Both the position numbers and the translations under genes were made by a program. The notes under the pieces are model-generated. The model ran no database searches, was not told where the DNA came from, and saw only the letters and a program-made list of their open reading frames with translations. A DNA stretch of 64,000 nucleotides from Lagopus muta (taxonomy: Eukaryota; Chordata; Aves; Galliformes; Phasianidae): contig NC_064449.1 of the NCBI RefSeq assembly GCF_023343835.1, forward strand, positions 5,183,778 to 5,247,777, given 5' to 3'. Positions within the stretch are counted from its first letter, which is position 1. The number at the start of each line of letters is the position of its first letter. This document shows, in pieces, positions 35,862 to 47,110 of this stretch.

Positions 35862-37617
35862 TGCCGGTTAAATGAAATTGTCATCATTATGTTATGTATT
35901 GACACCCAGCTTTTGCCAGTCACATCCAAACCAAACGATTAATGCTCTTTTGAACATTCAGGCAGTGATCCTTTCCTCAGAAAATGAAGGTTTGTTATGA
36001 ATAATGCTCAGCCTGCGCCTCCCTCCCTCATTTGCTCCCCATCTCTCTGTGAGGTGAGGACAGGGGTTTGTTTGTTTGCCTTTGTGAAACACAGATACGG
36101 AGCTCTGTCATGACTGGGCTGGTTCAGGCATGGCCTGGGAAGGCACACAGATGATTCCCTAAATAGCTCTAACAGGAAGTTTACCTAATAACGAATAATT
36201 GTTATCTCCTCCACCAAACACCCAGGTTGCAGCAGCATTTTCTTCCTCTGCCTCTCACTTTGAGGAGCAAGGGGTGCACATGTTCCCAGGCATGTTGTGT
36301 TCCTGGTGGTGTTCCCAGAGCTGTCATTTTATTTTATAACTGCTGGAGAAAAAAACAATCCCCAAAGGCACTGAGCCCCTTCTGCATTGCTCGTAGCCTG
36401 CAGAGCAGTGTCCTGTCCCAACAACTGTGCTCTGCTATGGGGCTGGGTTACTGCAGTGCCCTCTGCTAGGTTGGGTCTGGGCCCAGCATCCAGCTGGAGT
36501 TCCCAAAGCCACTGTGAAGCCGCACGGCAGCACAGCTCCCATTTTTCCCCATTATAGCTGAAGGAAGATGCTGTTGATCAGAGGTGTGATGCTCTTGTCT
36601 GTAGGAACCACCCTAGCTCCGGTGGCAACTATCCCAGTGTGGTCACAGTAAGTGGATGATTGGAGACAGCCTGCACCAAGGGCCGTGTGCCCAAGGTCAG
36701 CACTTCCTGGTCGGCCAGGACCGGGACACCCCAGGTTAGACCCTTCCAAACTTAGGCTGGGCTCCATTTTTGCCATGCATGTGAAGAACGCTGTTATTAG
36801 ATGAACACAATAAAAGGAAAACCACGCTTTCCTGGTCTCGGTAGATAATACTCATTGGAGAAGAAAGCTGGAAGCAAACCAGATAAAAACACAAATGACA
36901 CGATGATCTGACACTCCTGTGGCTTTACGTAATGCTGTCTATTATTTGCATATCCTCTGTTTACAGGGAGTGTGAGCAGTCCCACCCTTGCTCAGGCCAG
37001 CCTGGCTTCCTCTGCTCCCCAAAGCTCGGTAGCATCGCTGGGGAGTTACGTTTTTGCTATGAAATAAGAGTCAGCCTCTCTAGAGTTGTTCATTACTTCT
37101 CTCATGAATTCACCAAACGTGTCCCTTCTCGAGGGATGGAATTTGAAGACTGCTTTGTATTTTTAGATGATTGTGCTGGGCCTTTAATTATTTTGAAGTC
37201 TGGCTCTCAGTAGACATCAGTGGGGAGGGAATTCTGCCTACAATGCTAATGGCCACAGCACTGTCTGAAATTCTCACTCTTGATCATTTATGGCTTCAGA
37301 ATGATTCACAGTGTTTTGGAAGGCAGGATTTCTTGTTATTTGAATGTGCTCTTATTAACCATGCATGGATCGATTTCCCATTATGGTTGTGGTCAGTGAC
37401 TTGACTTTGGGAAAAATGGAGGGTTTGGGGCCTTGATTTTTAATATTACTTTGCTTTTCATTGAAGCTGGAGCTGTCACTAGGGTGGGGATTTTTGCCTA
37501 TGCTGAAGCAATTCACTGGAACCACCTCACACACTTGGTTTGGAAACAAAACATGCCACGTTTTGTACCTTTTTAGGTGTGTGCTACTGAAAGTTTGGGG
37601 CTTTTCCCTGGACCTGC

Positions 37618-37623
37618 AATAAA
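37618..37623 (+). terminator. Possible intermediate poly(A) signal
   Basis: AATAAA about 2.2 kb after the stop codon, followed by 'atgtctccaggttgaataac'. Use here would give a UTR length close to the human one and would leave out the mariner element. Confidence 0.3.
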
Positions 37624-38870
37624 ATGTCTCCAGGTTGAATAACAATTATCGTTGGCCACTCTGGAAGACGTTTCTTTGCCTGTGATTTGTTAAGTCCCAG
37701 TTCACTACAATACGTGTTCAACTTTAAATGCAGTCTAGCAAATCACTTAAGGATATGCTGAACTGAGTGGGACTTCTGTATCCAGTGAAGCGTGGAAGAG
37801 TGTTTCGGTGGATTAGGGCCTCAGTTCTCATCTTTTCATTTCAGCTTATACTTGTTGAAGCTAGGTGTGTCTTGGAGTAAACCCAGCAAAGCACATGCCT
37901 GGACATATGATACTGTCTTTCAGCACTTACAGCTAAAAATTTAGGAAGAGTTCATGGTCTGATGGCATTCCTGTACCATCGCTCAGGCCTGATGGCTTGC
38001 TTCTTTGTTTTTAGTTTTTCCTGCTGCATTCAGGAGAACAGGTTTTTCAGGCTTCCTCAGGTCAGGGATGCACACCCTGTGCTACCAGGAAGAGACCTTT
38101 TGATGAATGCTGGATCAAACGCTTCAAATCTCTTTTAAAGAGAAATCCTCCTGTAAGTAGAAATGCATTGATTCCATTGGTCTTCAGCATCCTTCCTTTC
38201 TGGTTTGCTCTCTGCAGCTCTGCTTCTATCCTGGAGTTGTTCTCATTCCTTGAGGACTTATTTTTCCACTTGGTTATAGGAGTACAAATTGGAAACAAGC
38301 CCATAAAAACAGCAGAATTCTGAGGGTTTTAAATCATAAGAGATGAGGAGAGGATGGGGTCTCTGCACTGGGGCCGTTCTGTCAGCTGTGCAGTGGGAGC
38401 AGTGGGCAGATAGGATTTGCAGGTAGTGAGGCTTTAGAAAGAGTGGTCAGCCTTCCTGTGGGCCTTACTGTCCGTATTGCTTTACTAAAGAATACAGTTA
38501 AGTGCAGTCCTGCTGCTGACATTCAGTCTCGCTACACTCGAGTGACAATAGCAACTGAGCAAAAGGACGAGGTGGCAGCTCTATACTGGGGCAGGTGGCA
38601 GCAATGCCAGTGCTGGTGTGCATTTCTATGGTTTTCTTTTTGCCAAAGATCAGAACAGAATCGGTACATATGCTGACCAGGACAATTTCATGCCCACAGC
38701 CTGGTGTGTTTGGTACAGACAGCACGTGCCAGAGCTTTGACACAAAGCTTGCTTTGCCTGTGGTAATTTTACTGCTCTCATTTTCTCCATTAATTTAACA
38801 CTGAATGCACTCTCTTTTTTTTAAACATATAGAAAATATCACCATAGCTAAAATAATGGCCTCTTATTTA

Positions 38871-39406
38871 AGAGGGCTGCTCTGAAAGTAATGCCTCCAG
38901 TGTTATGATGTTGGCCTGTGCCATCAGAGGTGGAAGTTGGTACGGCAGCAGAGGTTGGACCTTCCACAAACATCCCGTTAATTCTGCTGCTGTGTGACAG
39001 ATGGCAGCAGAGGGGCAGGCTGACAAATGACGTCTGACATGGAAGTGCATATGAAGAAAAGCTGTGGAATGGAATTCCTCCATGTGGAAAAAATGGCCCC
39101 CACTGACACTCATTGACGCTTGCTGAACGTTTATGGAGACCCAGCAGTGGATATGAGCACAGTGGGTGGTGAGTTTCGGCACAGCAGCAATGGGTCACTC
39201 CTGCTGGCAATGAGATGTTGATGAGCGTGGCATGCAGATTCTTGTTCGTCACTGGCAAATATGCACTGCTAATGGTGGTGCCCCTGTCGAAAAAATAGTA
39301 TCTTGAAGTTGAGAATTTGCTTCATCAGGTAGTGCATCTATCTCTTTGTATCTGTTGTAGTTTCCATGGGAATAAGTAGGAGGCATTACTTTCAGAGCAG
39401 CCTTTG
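38871..39406 (+). mobile_element. Internally deleted mariner element (Galluhop-like)
   Basis: The ends are inverted repeats: GGCTGCTCTGAAAGTAATGC on the left, and the same read on the opposite strand at the right (about 39382-39402), flanked by TA on both sides (38869-38870 and 39407-39408). This is the target duplication of Tc1/mariner elements. At 536 bp it is under half the length of a full mariner (about 1.2-1.3 kb). The left half keeps the start of a transposase frame at 39039, with the typical helix-turn-helix wording, but this hits a TGA at 39114. The right half is 3' end sequence. It is therefore a dead, internally deleted copy. It lies inside the probable MN1 3' UTR in the sense direction. 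Confidence 0.88.
39039..39200 (+). pseudogene. Mariner transposase N-terminal remnant
   Basis: The frame begins ATGGAAGTGCATATG and runs 25 codons (MEVHMKKSCGMEFLHVEK...) to an in-frame TGA at 39114-39116. Related wording ('cttgctgaacgtttatggag') continues after it. The catalytic DD(34)D part is absent because the centre of the element is deleted. It cannot encode a working transposase. Confidence 0.75.
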
Positions 39407-40008
39407 TATTCTGAAAAACCTTTTCTGCCTTGCCCAGCATCTTCACTTCTCACACAGCCCCATGCTGTAGGAGCTGCTTGAGTTGGGAGGTTGGCAGCTG
39501 CCCATCATCTGGTTCTTGGCCTTGGAGGCTCCATTTCCTCCTGGCCCCGTCTGCTGGTCCTTCTTGGTGTATGTTAAAAGAAAATCTGTACTTTAACTTA
39601 AAGCGTGGTAGCAAACTGAGAAATAGATGTTTTGCATTTTAACTGGGAGGAGTGAAGTCTTTTGGCCAAGAAAAAAAGGATGGAATAGGCCCTATTTATG
39701 AAATACTCCTGAGAATTTTCTCTGGGGTTTTTTTTCATGGGGTTCATAAGTTCTCTGCTGTTCTGGTTCAGCTGTTAGAACCTCAGTGAGGGAGGGCCTC
39801 GGCTCATTTTTATTTAGTTACAGGGAACTTCATCAAAAAGGTAAGGTGTGTTTGGGTGGGAAGAAATGAGCATCGAAGCCACCAGGTCCGTTTTGAGGAC
39901 CCTTTCTTGGATACTGCTTTCAGGCATCGTCAACCTGAGGCTGGTTGGCCCTTCCAGTGCAGGAGATCAATCCCACAGCTTCCAGGCACCACCAGCAAGG
40001 CCAAATGT

Positions 40009-40037
40009 TGGCATGTCCCTTAAAGAAGGACATGCCA
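40009..40037 (+). other. Hairpin in the probable MN1 3' UTR
   Basis: TGGCATGTCC and its exact reverse complement GGACATGCCA flank a 9-nt loop (cttaaagaa), giving a perfect 10-bp stem. In the transcript this could be a local protein-binding structure. It is too short for a microRNA precursor. Confidence 0.45.
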
Positions 40038-40525
40038 CCCTACAGGTCACATAGGACAGGGCTCCTACAGGTCATGGGAGGCTGAAACGTGGTGCGTTGG
40101 CTCTGCTGTTGGGAAGGAGAAAGGAGGTGGGAGGCAGGTGGGGAAAGCAGACAAAAAGCCCCAGAATGGGTACATCTGGAGTATTTTTTTGAAGCTGCAG
40201 TGTGAGGTTGTCTCAAATGCTGGATTCACAGCTGTTCGATGGATGGTGTATAAGAGCATAACCCATTTTTATAGGATTGTTTCTCCTTTATTGCTTAAGG
40301 CTAATGGAGGAAATAGTCTAATTTTGTCTTAGAAATTCTCTATTAAAATTGTTGGTTTGAGTCCATCCCACTCATAGATTCTGACTGATGAAACTGCAGG
40401 CTGTGATTTCCGGCAGTTATAACTTTATCACTATTCACTACCCGAGAATATTACAGCTTTAAAACAGCCTTAAGCAAAAGGATGTGATTTCTTTAAACCG
40501 AATTTGGTTCATGGAAAAGAAAAAA

Positions 40526-40692
40526 AATAAATAAATAAAAATCAAAACACTGGTAATCCGTACTGCATAGCAAACTCTTCTGAAAGATGTTATTGCACAT
40601 GTAAAATATGGAAACTTGACTCTGCTGTGTGTTAGGCAATCCTGTACTCTTTTTTTTTTCTTCTTCTTTTTTTTTTGTTTTTGTTTTTTGTT
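40526..40692 (+). repeat. ATAA microsatellite and pyrimidine tract near UTR end
   Basis: A short (ATAA)n run at about 40526-40540 is followed, after unique sequence, by a long T-rich/pyrimidine tract at about 40649-40692. Both are low complexity, within the distal 3' UTR. Confidence 0.75.
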
Positions 40693-40822
40693 TTGGGATT
40701 CTTGTTAAATTCATTTCTTAAATGCTTGGTTGGAAGACTGTGACAATAGCTCATGAAACTGAGTGTTATTTTTTCCTTTTTTTTTAAATATGTAAAGTGC
40801 AGTCTTCTGTATTCATGCATAT

Positions 40823-40830
40823 TGTACATA
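40823..40830 (+). promoter_or_regulatory. Pumilio response element
   Basis: TGTACATA fits the PUM1/PUM2 consensus UGUANAUA and lies 33 nt before the distal AATAAA. Near matches (TGTATATG) follow. The position close to the transcript end is typical of functional sites, but binding is inferred. Confidence 0.4.
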
Positions 40831-40862
40831 TCTGTATATGTTTTACTGAGCAACTAAATAAC

Positions 40863-40868
40863 AATAAA
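40863..40868 (+). terminator. MN1: Distal MN1 poly(A) signal
   Basis: AATAAA in 'aacaataaatatgatg', followed within 30 nt by GT-rich and T-rich sequence ('ggtggctattgtatatgtc', then 'tgttctttgattttt'). This is the best-formed poly(A) site in the region and marks the likely transcript end near 40885-40900. Confidence 0.6.
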
Positions 40869-41111
40869 TATGATGTTAATGGTGGCTATTGTATATGTCA
40901 TGCCATGTTCTTTGATTTTTGCAGTAACTCCTGTTTTCCCCTAGAATGTGAAGAATGGAAATGATGCTGTTCACATGTAGGTAAACCCTGGGCCTCGTGA
41001 TGGTCAGAACAAATCTCAGCAGAATGTGGGAGGTCCTCTCTAACAGTTGGCTTCCCTCAGTGGTACGGCTTCACCCAGAGCCAGGTTACTGCAACAAGGT
41101 GTAGTTTTCTT

Positions 41112-41255
41112 AGAGTCATGGCATGGTTTGGGTTGGAGGGGAACATTAACATCATCTGGTTTCAACCCTGTGCTGTAGGCAGGGACATCTCCCACTCGAC
41201 CAGGTTGCTCACAGCCTGGCCTTGTACCTCCAGGGAGGGAGCATCCCTTCTCCTA
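41112..41255 (-). repeat. CR1 LINE 3'-end fragment
   Basis: The plus strand reads 'tagagtcatggcatggtttg', 'gttggaggggaac' and 'acagcctggccttgtacctcc', the reverse complement of a CR1 3' end. It is diverged. It begins about 220 bp after the likely MN1 transcript end and may extend to about 41305. Confidence 0.78.
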
Positions 41256-42107
41256 GTGTTTGCTAGGCTTTGCTGACTGTTTCTGCGTGTATTGAAGCTT
41301 CTTCCTTTCCTGCGTCAGCCAGGATCTGAATCCTTAACAAAACTTCTTCAGGCAAGATTTTGAGCTCAATTCTGTGAGTAAAAAGTAAACAGGCTACAAC
41401 TGAGTCTAAAAATCCCTCCATCTCTGTTATTCAGATTTCATACTCTTAATCCTTTCACATTCCTGTGAATTTGTCAAAGAATCCTTTCCGTCAGGAAAAA
41501 TGTCTTACGAGAAAGCAGTAACCTGGGCAGCCAGGCAATGTCAGAATGCATTTCTGAACCGAGGGAACAGCCTTACTTGTCTTTCACACTCAGAGGAAGC
41601 AGAAGAGCTGTTCAGCTTCATGTGGTTGTTTCTTCCGTTCTAACGTCGCATTCTCTGTGACTGAGATGCAGAAAGCTGTGCGGTGCTGCATTTTGGTGTG
41701 TGATGGAACGATGAGCCGCCCCATCTCCCGCAGCCCATGTGCAGATCCCGTGCCTTCGCAGCAGCGCTTTATGCTGATGAGGATCTGCTAACTCACACGT
41801 AATGCATCAAAATGCAAACAGTGCACCAGCTGTATTCCATACGATCCCTCTGTGTTCTTTTGCAATGCTGAGAGCACAAATGGAAAAACAGAAGAAACTT
41901 TTGAGACCCTTTTCAAGACAGTTAGGGGAGGAACTTCACTTAATGTTCAAACTGTGCTCTTCATCTTCTTGAAGGGGCAGAGCAACACGTGAAAGAGGTG
42001 TAAGCTGTTTGACAGCTTTTTGCTTCTTGCTATGCAAGAAGCGTGCATGATTTTGCTAACTTTTCAGCTCAAAACCAACACCTGTAAGTTTTTATTGGAT
42101 TTTTTTT

Positions 42108-42138
42108 GGGGGGGGGGGGGAGGGGAGAGGGGAGGGGG
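42108..42138 (+). repeat. G-rich tract, quadruplex-prone
   Basis: Thirteen G in a row are followed by AGGGGAGAGGGGAGGGGG. Four or more runs of at least four G lie close together, which fits an intramolecular G-quadruplex. A T run directly precedes it. Confidence 0.85.
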
Positions 42139-43373
42139 ACATGTACTTATTAGTGGTTTGTAAGTTTGGGCTTCCCTTAATCCTGAGAGAGAGAGAAACT
42201 AGAGAGGGGAGCCAGCCTTCCTGGTGTCCTTTGGTGTGATTAGAGTCCCTGTGGGACCAGGTGCGTGGCTTTGGTCACAGGGAGCATCCACTCCTCACCC
42301 CTGGCTTCTTCCCAGTCCTCCCCTTCTGGAATAGACATTGCCATGATGGTTACTTCACTCTGCTCAGATGGCTGCACTTATCTCTTGAGTTCTGTTACTG
42401 CTGGGTTCACATGGCCCCTTTGCCACACAGTGGCTGTTCTGGTGCTGGGGTCTAGAGGAGCTCGCTGCTCGCTGTCTGCTAATGGATGGCACAAAGTGGC
42501 CGCTCCCCAGTTCCTGCACTCTCTGCTGGCCATGCACACTGGCAGCTTGTGCTGTGACCTCTGTGGATGCTGTTGAGGTGCTTGCCTTGGTGCTGAGGTG
42601 AAGTCCACCTCTGTGCCAGCATTAGGCAGGGACTTCTGCTTATTCAGTACAGAGAGGCAAGTGTTTGGTTGGAGGGTGTTCACAGTCCGTGCTCTCCAAG
42701 TTGTTCCTTGTGCTGAGAGCTGAAGTCTGGCTGCAGTGTGTCTCCTTTTCCCAAGACATTTAACTGATTTAATTATGTCCTTCTAGTTATTTTCTGCATG
42801 AGGCTTTGGGATTCTTGTCACGGAGGAGACCCCATAAATATGCATTGTATGTTCTGCAGTCAGGATCTGTCCAGAGCGCAGCTGGATCCAGTGTGCTGTG
42901 ATCCCCCACCCCCCCATCACCTGCAGGTAGGGGCTGGGAGGGGGCTGCTGTGGCCATGAGGAACTGAAAGGCGTCAGCTGAAGGAGCTCTCGTGTGTAAA
43001 TGTTGGTGGCTTTGAGCACACACGTCTGACCTGGAGTGGGTGTAATGTGGTGATGTGCACTTCGGTCCTATTTGGTGAACCGGTGCAGGATTGTGCAACG
43101 TTCCCTAATTCTCAAAGCTCTGACCAACACTGAAAACTGAGAAAGTGCTGGGGGTGCCTCAGCATTTCAGTTTAGCACCAAAACCCACATTGCTAGTCAC
43201 CAACCCCAGCTTCTCTCTCTGCTGGGAGTGGGACTGCAGGCATCACTGGGCTGCGTTGTGTGCAGCTGTGGCTCATGGATGTCACCACCTGTGAAACCAG
43301 CTCAGAGAAACACGTGCTCTGGCCAGCAGCGTTCTATCAGCAGCAAATGTTACCGGTTCACAAACATACATCC

Positions 43374-43493
43374 CTAGAGGTGCCCGAGGCCATGGATGGG
43401 CCCTGGGCACCCTGAGCAGGTGGGGGGCACCCAGCCAATGGCAGGGGTTGGAGCTGGGTGGGCTCCAACCTCAGCCTCTCTGTGATTCTACGA
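43374..43493 (+). repeat. CR1 LINE 3'-end fragment
   Basis: The wording 'ggtgcccgaggccatggatggg', 'ccctgagcaggtggggggcac' and the end 'tctgtgattctacga' is CR1 3' terminal sequence. It is close kin to the fragment at 49970-50130 (shared 'tggaggtgcccgaggccatg' type block), a different subfamily from the copies at 1-227 and 50911-51356. Confidence 0.82.
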
Positions 43494-43909
43494 AGTTGTT
43501 GAATTGGTAGTCTGTATTTAATGTTGATATAGGCTGGATTTCGGATGGCAGTATTAACACCTTAATTTCAGCCTTCCTGAAGGATACTGAAAATGGTTTT
43601 CGAGGGCCCCTGTCCTGCTGGAGCCCTGGAGGGTTTGTAGCCCATTGGAGTTAACTGGCAGCAGTGCTGAGCTTCGGAGGTGGGAACTTCTCTCGATTTC
43701 TTTTTATTCTCTGTGAAATGCCCCTCTCTCCCTTCCCCCTTTCTTCCCCTCACCCCTTTTCTCTTTATAAAGCTGGAATTCTTCCAGACTCTGCTCTGGG
43801 CTCGCAAGAAAACTTTACTGTGTAAATTTGCTCTTTGTGTTGGGAGCCCTTTGTTTAAACAGCATTGTGAGCTTGCTGGGGAGGGATGGAAAGAGGGGGA
43901 GCCGGGAGG

Positions 43910-44075
43910 AAGAATTTGAAAAGCCCTGACCCCTGATGAATAAAATCCAGCACATTAACACATTCTTCAATAAATTCATGATTGCAGATAAGGTGGGAGT
44001 CCCCAGGGCCGGGCTTTTCATTAACCCCCTGCTGGCTAACCCAAACAGACCGCGGGTTTTGTTAGCCACCAGGAC
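43910..44075. promoter_or_regulatory. Candidate conserved noncoding block
   Basis: A unique, repeat-free stretch with dense AT words ('cagcacattaacacattc', 'caataaattcatgattgc', 'tttcattaacccc') sits among otherwise GC-balanced intergenic DNA. There is no coding frame. It may be a distant MN1 enhancer; conservation has not been tested. Confidence 0.2.
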
Positions 44076-46929
44076 AAGCAGAGCCCTTTTGTGGTGGAGG
44101 GGCCGAGCGTGCGTGGGGAGATCTCCTATAGGAAGCCAGGTTACAAAATGGGACTCTATTTCAGAACAAACTCCTTTTGGTTAGTTTGATGAGATTACAG
44201 AAGGGAAAAGGCTTTAACAAGGGGCTTATTGAAGCTAAGTAACTGTTCTGAATACAGTGAGGACCAGGGCAGAAAACATATGATTCTTGGTAAATAGGAG
44301 CTCCTACAGTACAGCTGGGCACGCTGCGGGTGTGGGGGACCTGGGGGGACCTGGGGGTGGCTGCATGCACTGTGCAGTGCTGACCGCATCCCATGTGTGC
44401 ATTGGGATTGAACACTGGCTCTGCTGCGTGAGGGGAAGGTCTGCTCAGAAAGGCTTTGCTTTGAGGTGTCTCCCACAGGCCTCCCTCTGCCATGGAGAAG
44501 GTCCTCTGGATCCTTTATTGGAATATTTGTGCTTTGAAAGGGTCCGAGTTTGGTGTTGCTCCCACAGTTCTGTGCCATGCAACTCAGATGCCAACAGCTC
44601 TTCCAACAGCACTGCGAGCACACGCAGCAGGGGCTGCCTTCAGCCTGCTTTAAACTATTTAAACATTCACAGTTAATAGAGAGGCACGTATCATAATTGT
44701 AATTAAACCAGATGATTTCAGTGCAGGAGCTCCCAGGTCCCTCTAGCACTGCAGTGGGATCAGCCCTGCCTGGCAGCATGGTGCCCTGGTGTGGGCCCAG
44801 GGCTGGGCCTGCAGTGAGGCAGAAGCCTCCGAAATGTGTTCGCTTTGTGCACCTGATGCACCTTATTGGCACTGTGCTCACAAGGAAGGGCAGCCTGCTG
44901 TGCTGAGAGGTGACTGCTGGTCCCCTTACATCATTGTAACGTTTTACCATCACTCCATATCGCTGGAAGAGGATACAGTCTAAAATCCTGCTCGTGTCCT
45001 TTGGGTGGGTGAAAGCAATGGGCTCAGGCTTGTGCCAGGAGCACGATGTGACCCAGAGGCAGCACAGGTAACCTCTGGCCCGACAGCTTGGTCATCTCAT
45101 CTCAATCCAAGCTGCGCAGCGATGTCCTTTTTCTCTGTGATTTACACAGAAAGGACCAGGCTGGGGGCCACAGGGGCCGGCTTGTGCCTGCAGTGCTTTG
45201 AAGAATGTTTGTGTTCGATGGGCTGATGCGTATCGAATGCAAACCAGCTCCCACTGCCAGCTCTGCCAGCCCTGTGGTGCTGCCCTTTGACAGATAGAGC
45301 CTCCCCTCCCCGAATTTCTGATTTCACACTGATGCACAAACATTCTTTGGCAACTTGAGCCCATTGTATTACAGCGGTTAAATTCCTTAAGCATGTGCCC
45401 CTGAGAACACAGTGGTGATATTTATTACAGAAGTATCAATGTGGTAGCAACAGTGTGGGTATATGGCTGTGGCTGCACAATCCCACAAGACGTTGAGATG
45501 GCAACAAAGCACCTTCAGGCTGCAGATTGGCCTTGCCACAAGCAGCACAGGGCCAAGGAAGTGCTGCAGGTCCCTGAGTGCTCCGATGGCCGTCTGTGCC
45601 TGCAGCATCACTCCCAGCTGCACAGCCCTATGTGCCAGCAAGGAGTCCTTGTGCCCTGCGTGTGCAACAAAGCAACACCCACATGGCCCAGAGGCACTCG
45701 TCCTGCTTGCAGCGTGCTGTAAGGCTTGGCTTCTGGACCCGAGAATGCCCACTGGGTCTGGCAGCAGCCTAGGGAAGAAAGGTCCCAGGAAGGGAAGCAG
45801 CTTTGGCAAATACAGGGATTTAATTGTTCTTCGCTAAGTGGGAGAGCTGGAGCAAGGCAGCATTGCTGGGATCTGTAACAATTCTGCGTCTGATCCTCAA
45901 GCCTTTGCTTCAGAAACTGCGTAATGTAGTCACTTGTGAGTTAAGATCTAGTTTCAAATGTCTGAAGTTATTATTGATGCTTGAAAAGGTTACATCTGCA
46001 ACTCATTTTCTATGTCATTGACGTTCTTTTCTGACAAATAATTTCAGAAATATGCAGCAAAATGTTTTGGCCTACAAACGCTGCAGCTCACCAAGTGTGC
46101 AGACCACATCTTTACACATTTTCTAAGAAGAAACTTAACTCCTCATGTGCTCTTGCTGCTCTGCGTGCCTCGGCACAAAGCGCAGGCTGCCAGCAGCCCT
46201 CCTGCTGAGCCCATCCTCACTGATGGTGGGAGGCACAGGGGTCCCAGCTCCACTGATGGCCAGAGCCCAACATCCTACAGCCTGTGGCAACGGTGCACTG
46301 AGCTGGCACATCCCTCACAGCATGATGAAAACCCAAGGGAATAAAACAGGTAGGTGACTTGTCCCCTCTTTTGTTCTAAAGCAACTTGTTTTGGGAAAGG
46401 AGTACTCTTGGGTGGCAGTTCTCAATAGCTGTGTTAGTACCCAGGCTTCACAGTGGAGGTGTTGCGTTGAATAGTTCTGGGAAGCAATCATGGAAGCAAT
46501 GCTGCCTCATTGCAGAGCCTAAAGGAGATGTGGGGTGCGTGGTTGCTCCACAGGGCCAGTCTGCTGCTGAGGAGTCCTGGCTGAGGAGCAGAACTCACCC
46601 ATGCTCTGTGCATGGTCCCAGCACCCACTTGTGCTCCTTGCATCGTGCTACCATGCTGCTCGTGGCTGTGGCTGCCTGCCTTGCTGCAGGGATCACCGGA
46701 GTGAGTGCTCCTGGCAGCCCTACAGCTGTAGAGGGAAGTGCTTTCCCTGGGCTTTGCAGCTGCTGTCACAACGTGGTAATGATTTCAGGGAGACATAATC
46801 CAGATTGTTTGAATGAGAAAGCAGCAAGTGACCTTGGCTTTCTGGTTAATGCCCAGGTGTATGAAGGGGAAATAATAGAGAGTTGACTCCTAGGAATCAT
46901 CATCAAAGCCAAGCATCATTCAAGTAATT

Positions 46930-47110
46930 TGCTTTGGAAAGTGGAACTTGTCTTTTTATTTACCAAGTGCTGCTGATGTCCGAGATAACATTTATATCAG
47001 ATGGAAGCTTTTAAAGTGCCGCTCTGACAGGGCTGCTGACCTCCTTCTGGTCTTATTAAATGCTAGGCGTTTGGCACACTCTCTTCTGTGATCTAAATTA
47101 CCAGCCTGGC
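46930..47110. promoter_or_regulatory. Candidate conserved noncoding block
   Basis: Unique sequence with words such as 'tttttatttaccaagtgc', 'gataacatttatatcag' and 'gtcttattaaatgctagg', lacking repeats and coding frames. Its composition resembles conserved noncoding elements. The call rests on appearance only. Confidence 0.2.

Larger units (their letters stand above)
35427..40890 (+). other. MN1: MN1 3' untranslated region (likely extent)
   Basis: The noncoding tail begins with an A/T-rich stretch and has possible poly(A) signals at 35856, 36809, 37618 and 40863. The last one is the best placed. It follows a TGTACATA Pumilio-type element and is followed by GT-rich sequence, so I place the end near 40890. 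It hosts a mariner-derived element (38871-39406) and a 10-bp-stem hairpin (40009-40037). At 5.4 kb it would be longer than the roughly 2.5-3 kb I recall for the human UTR, so proximal sites may also be used. There is no coding frame of note. Confidence 0.6.
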
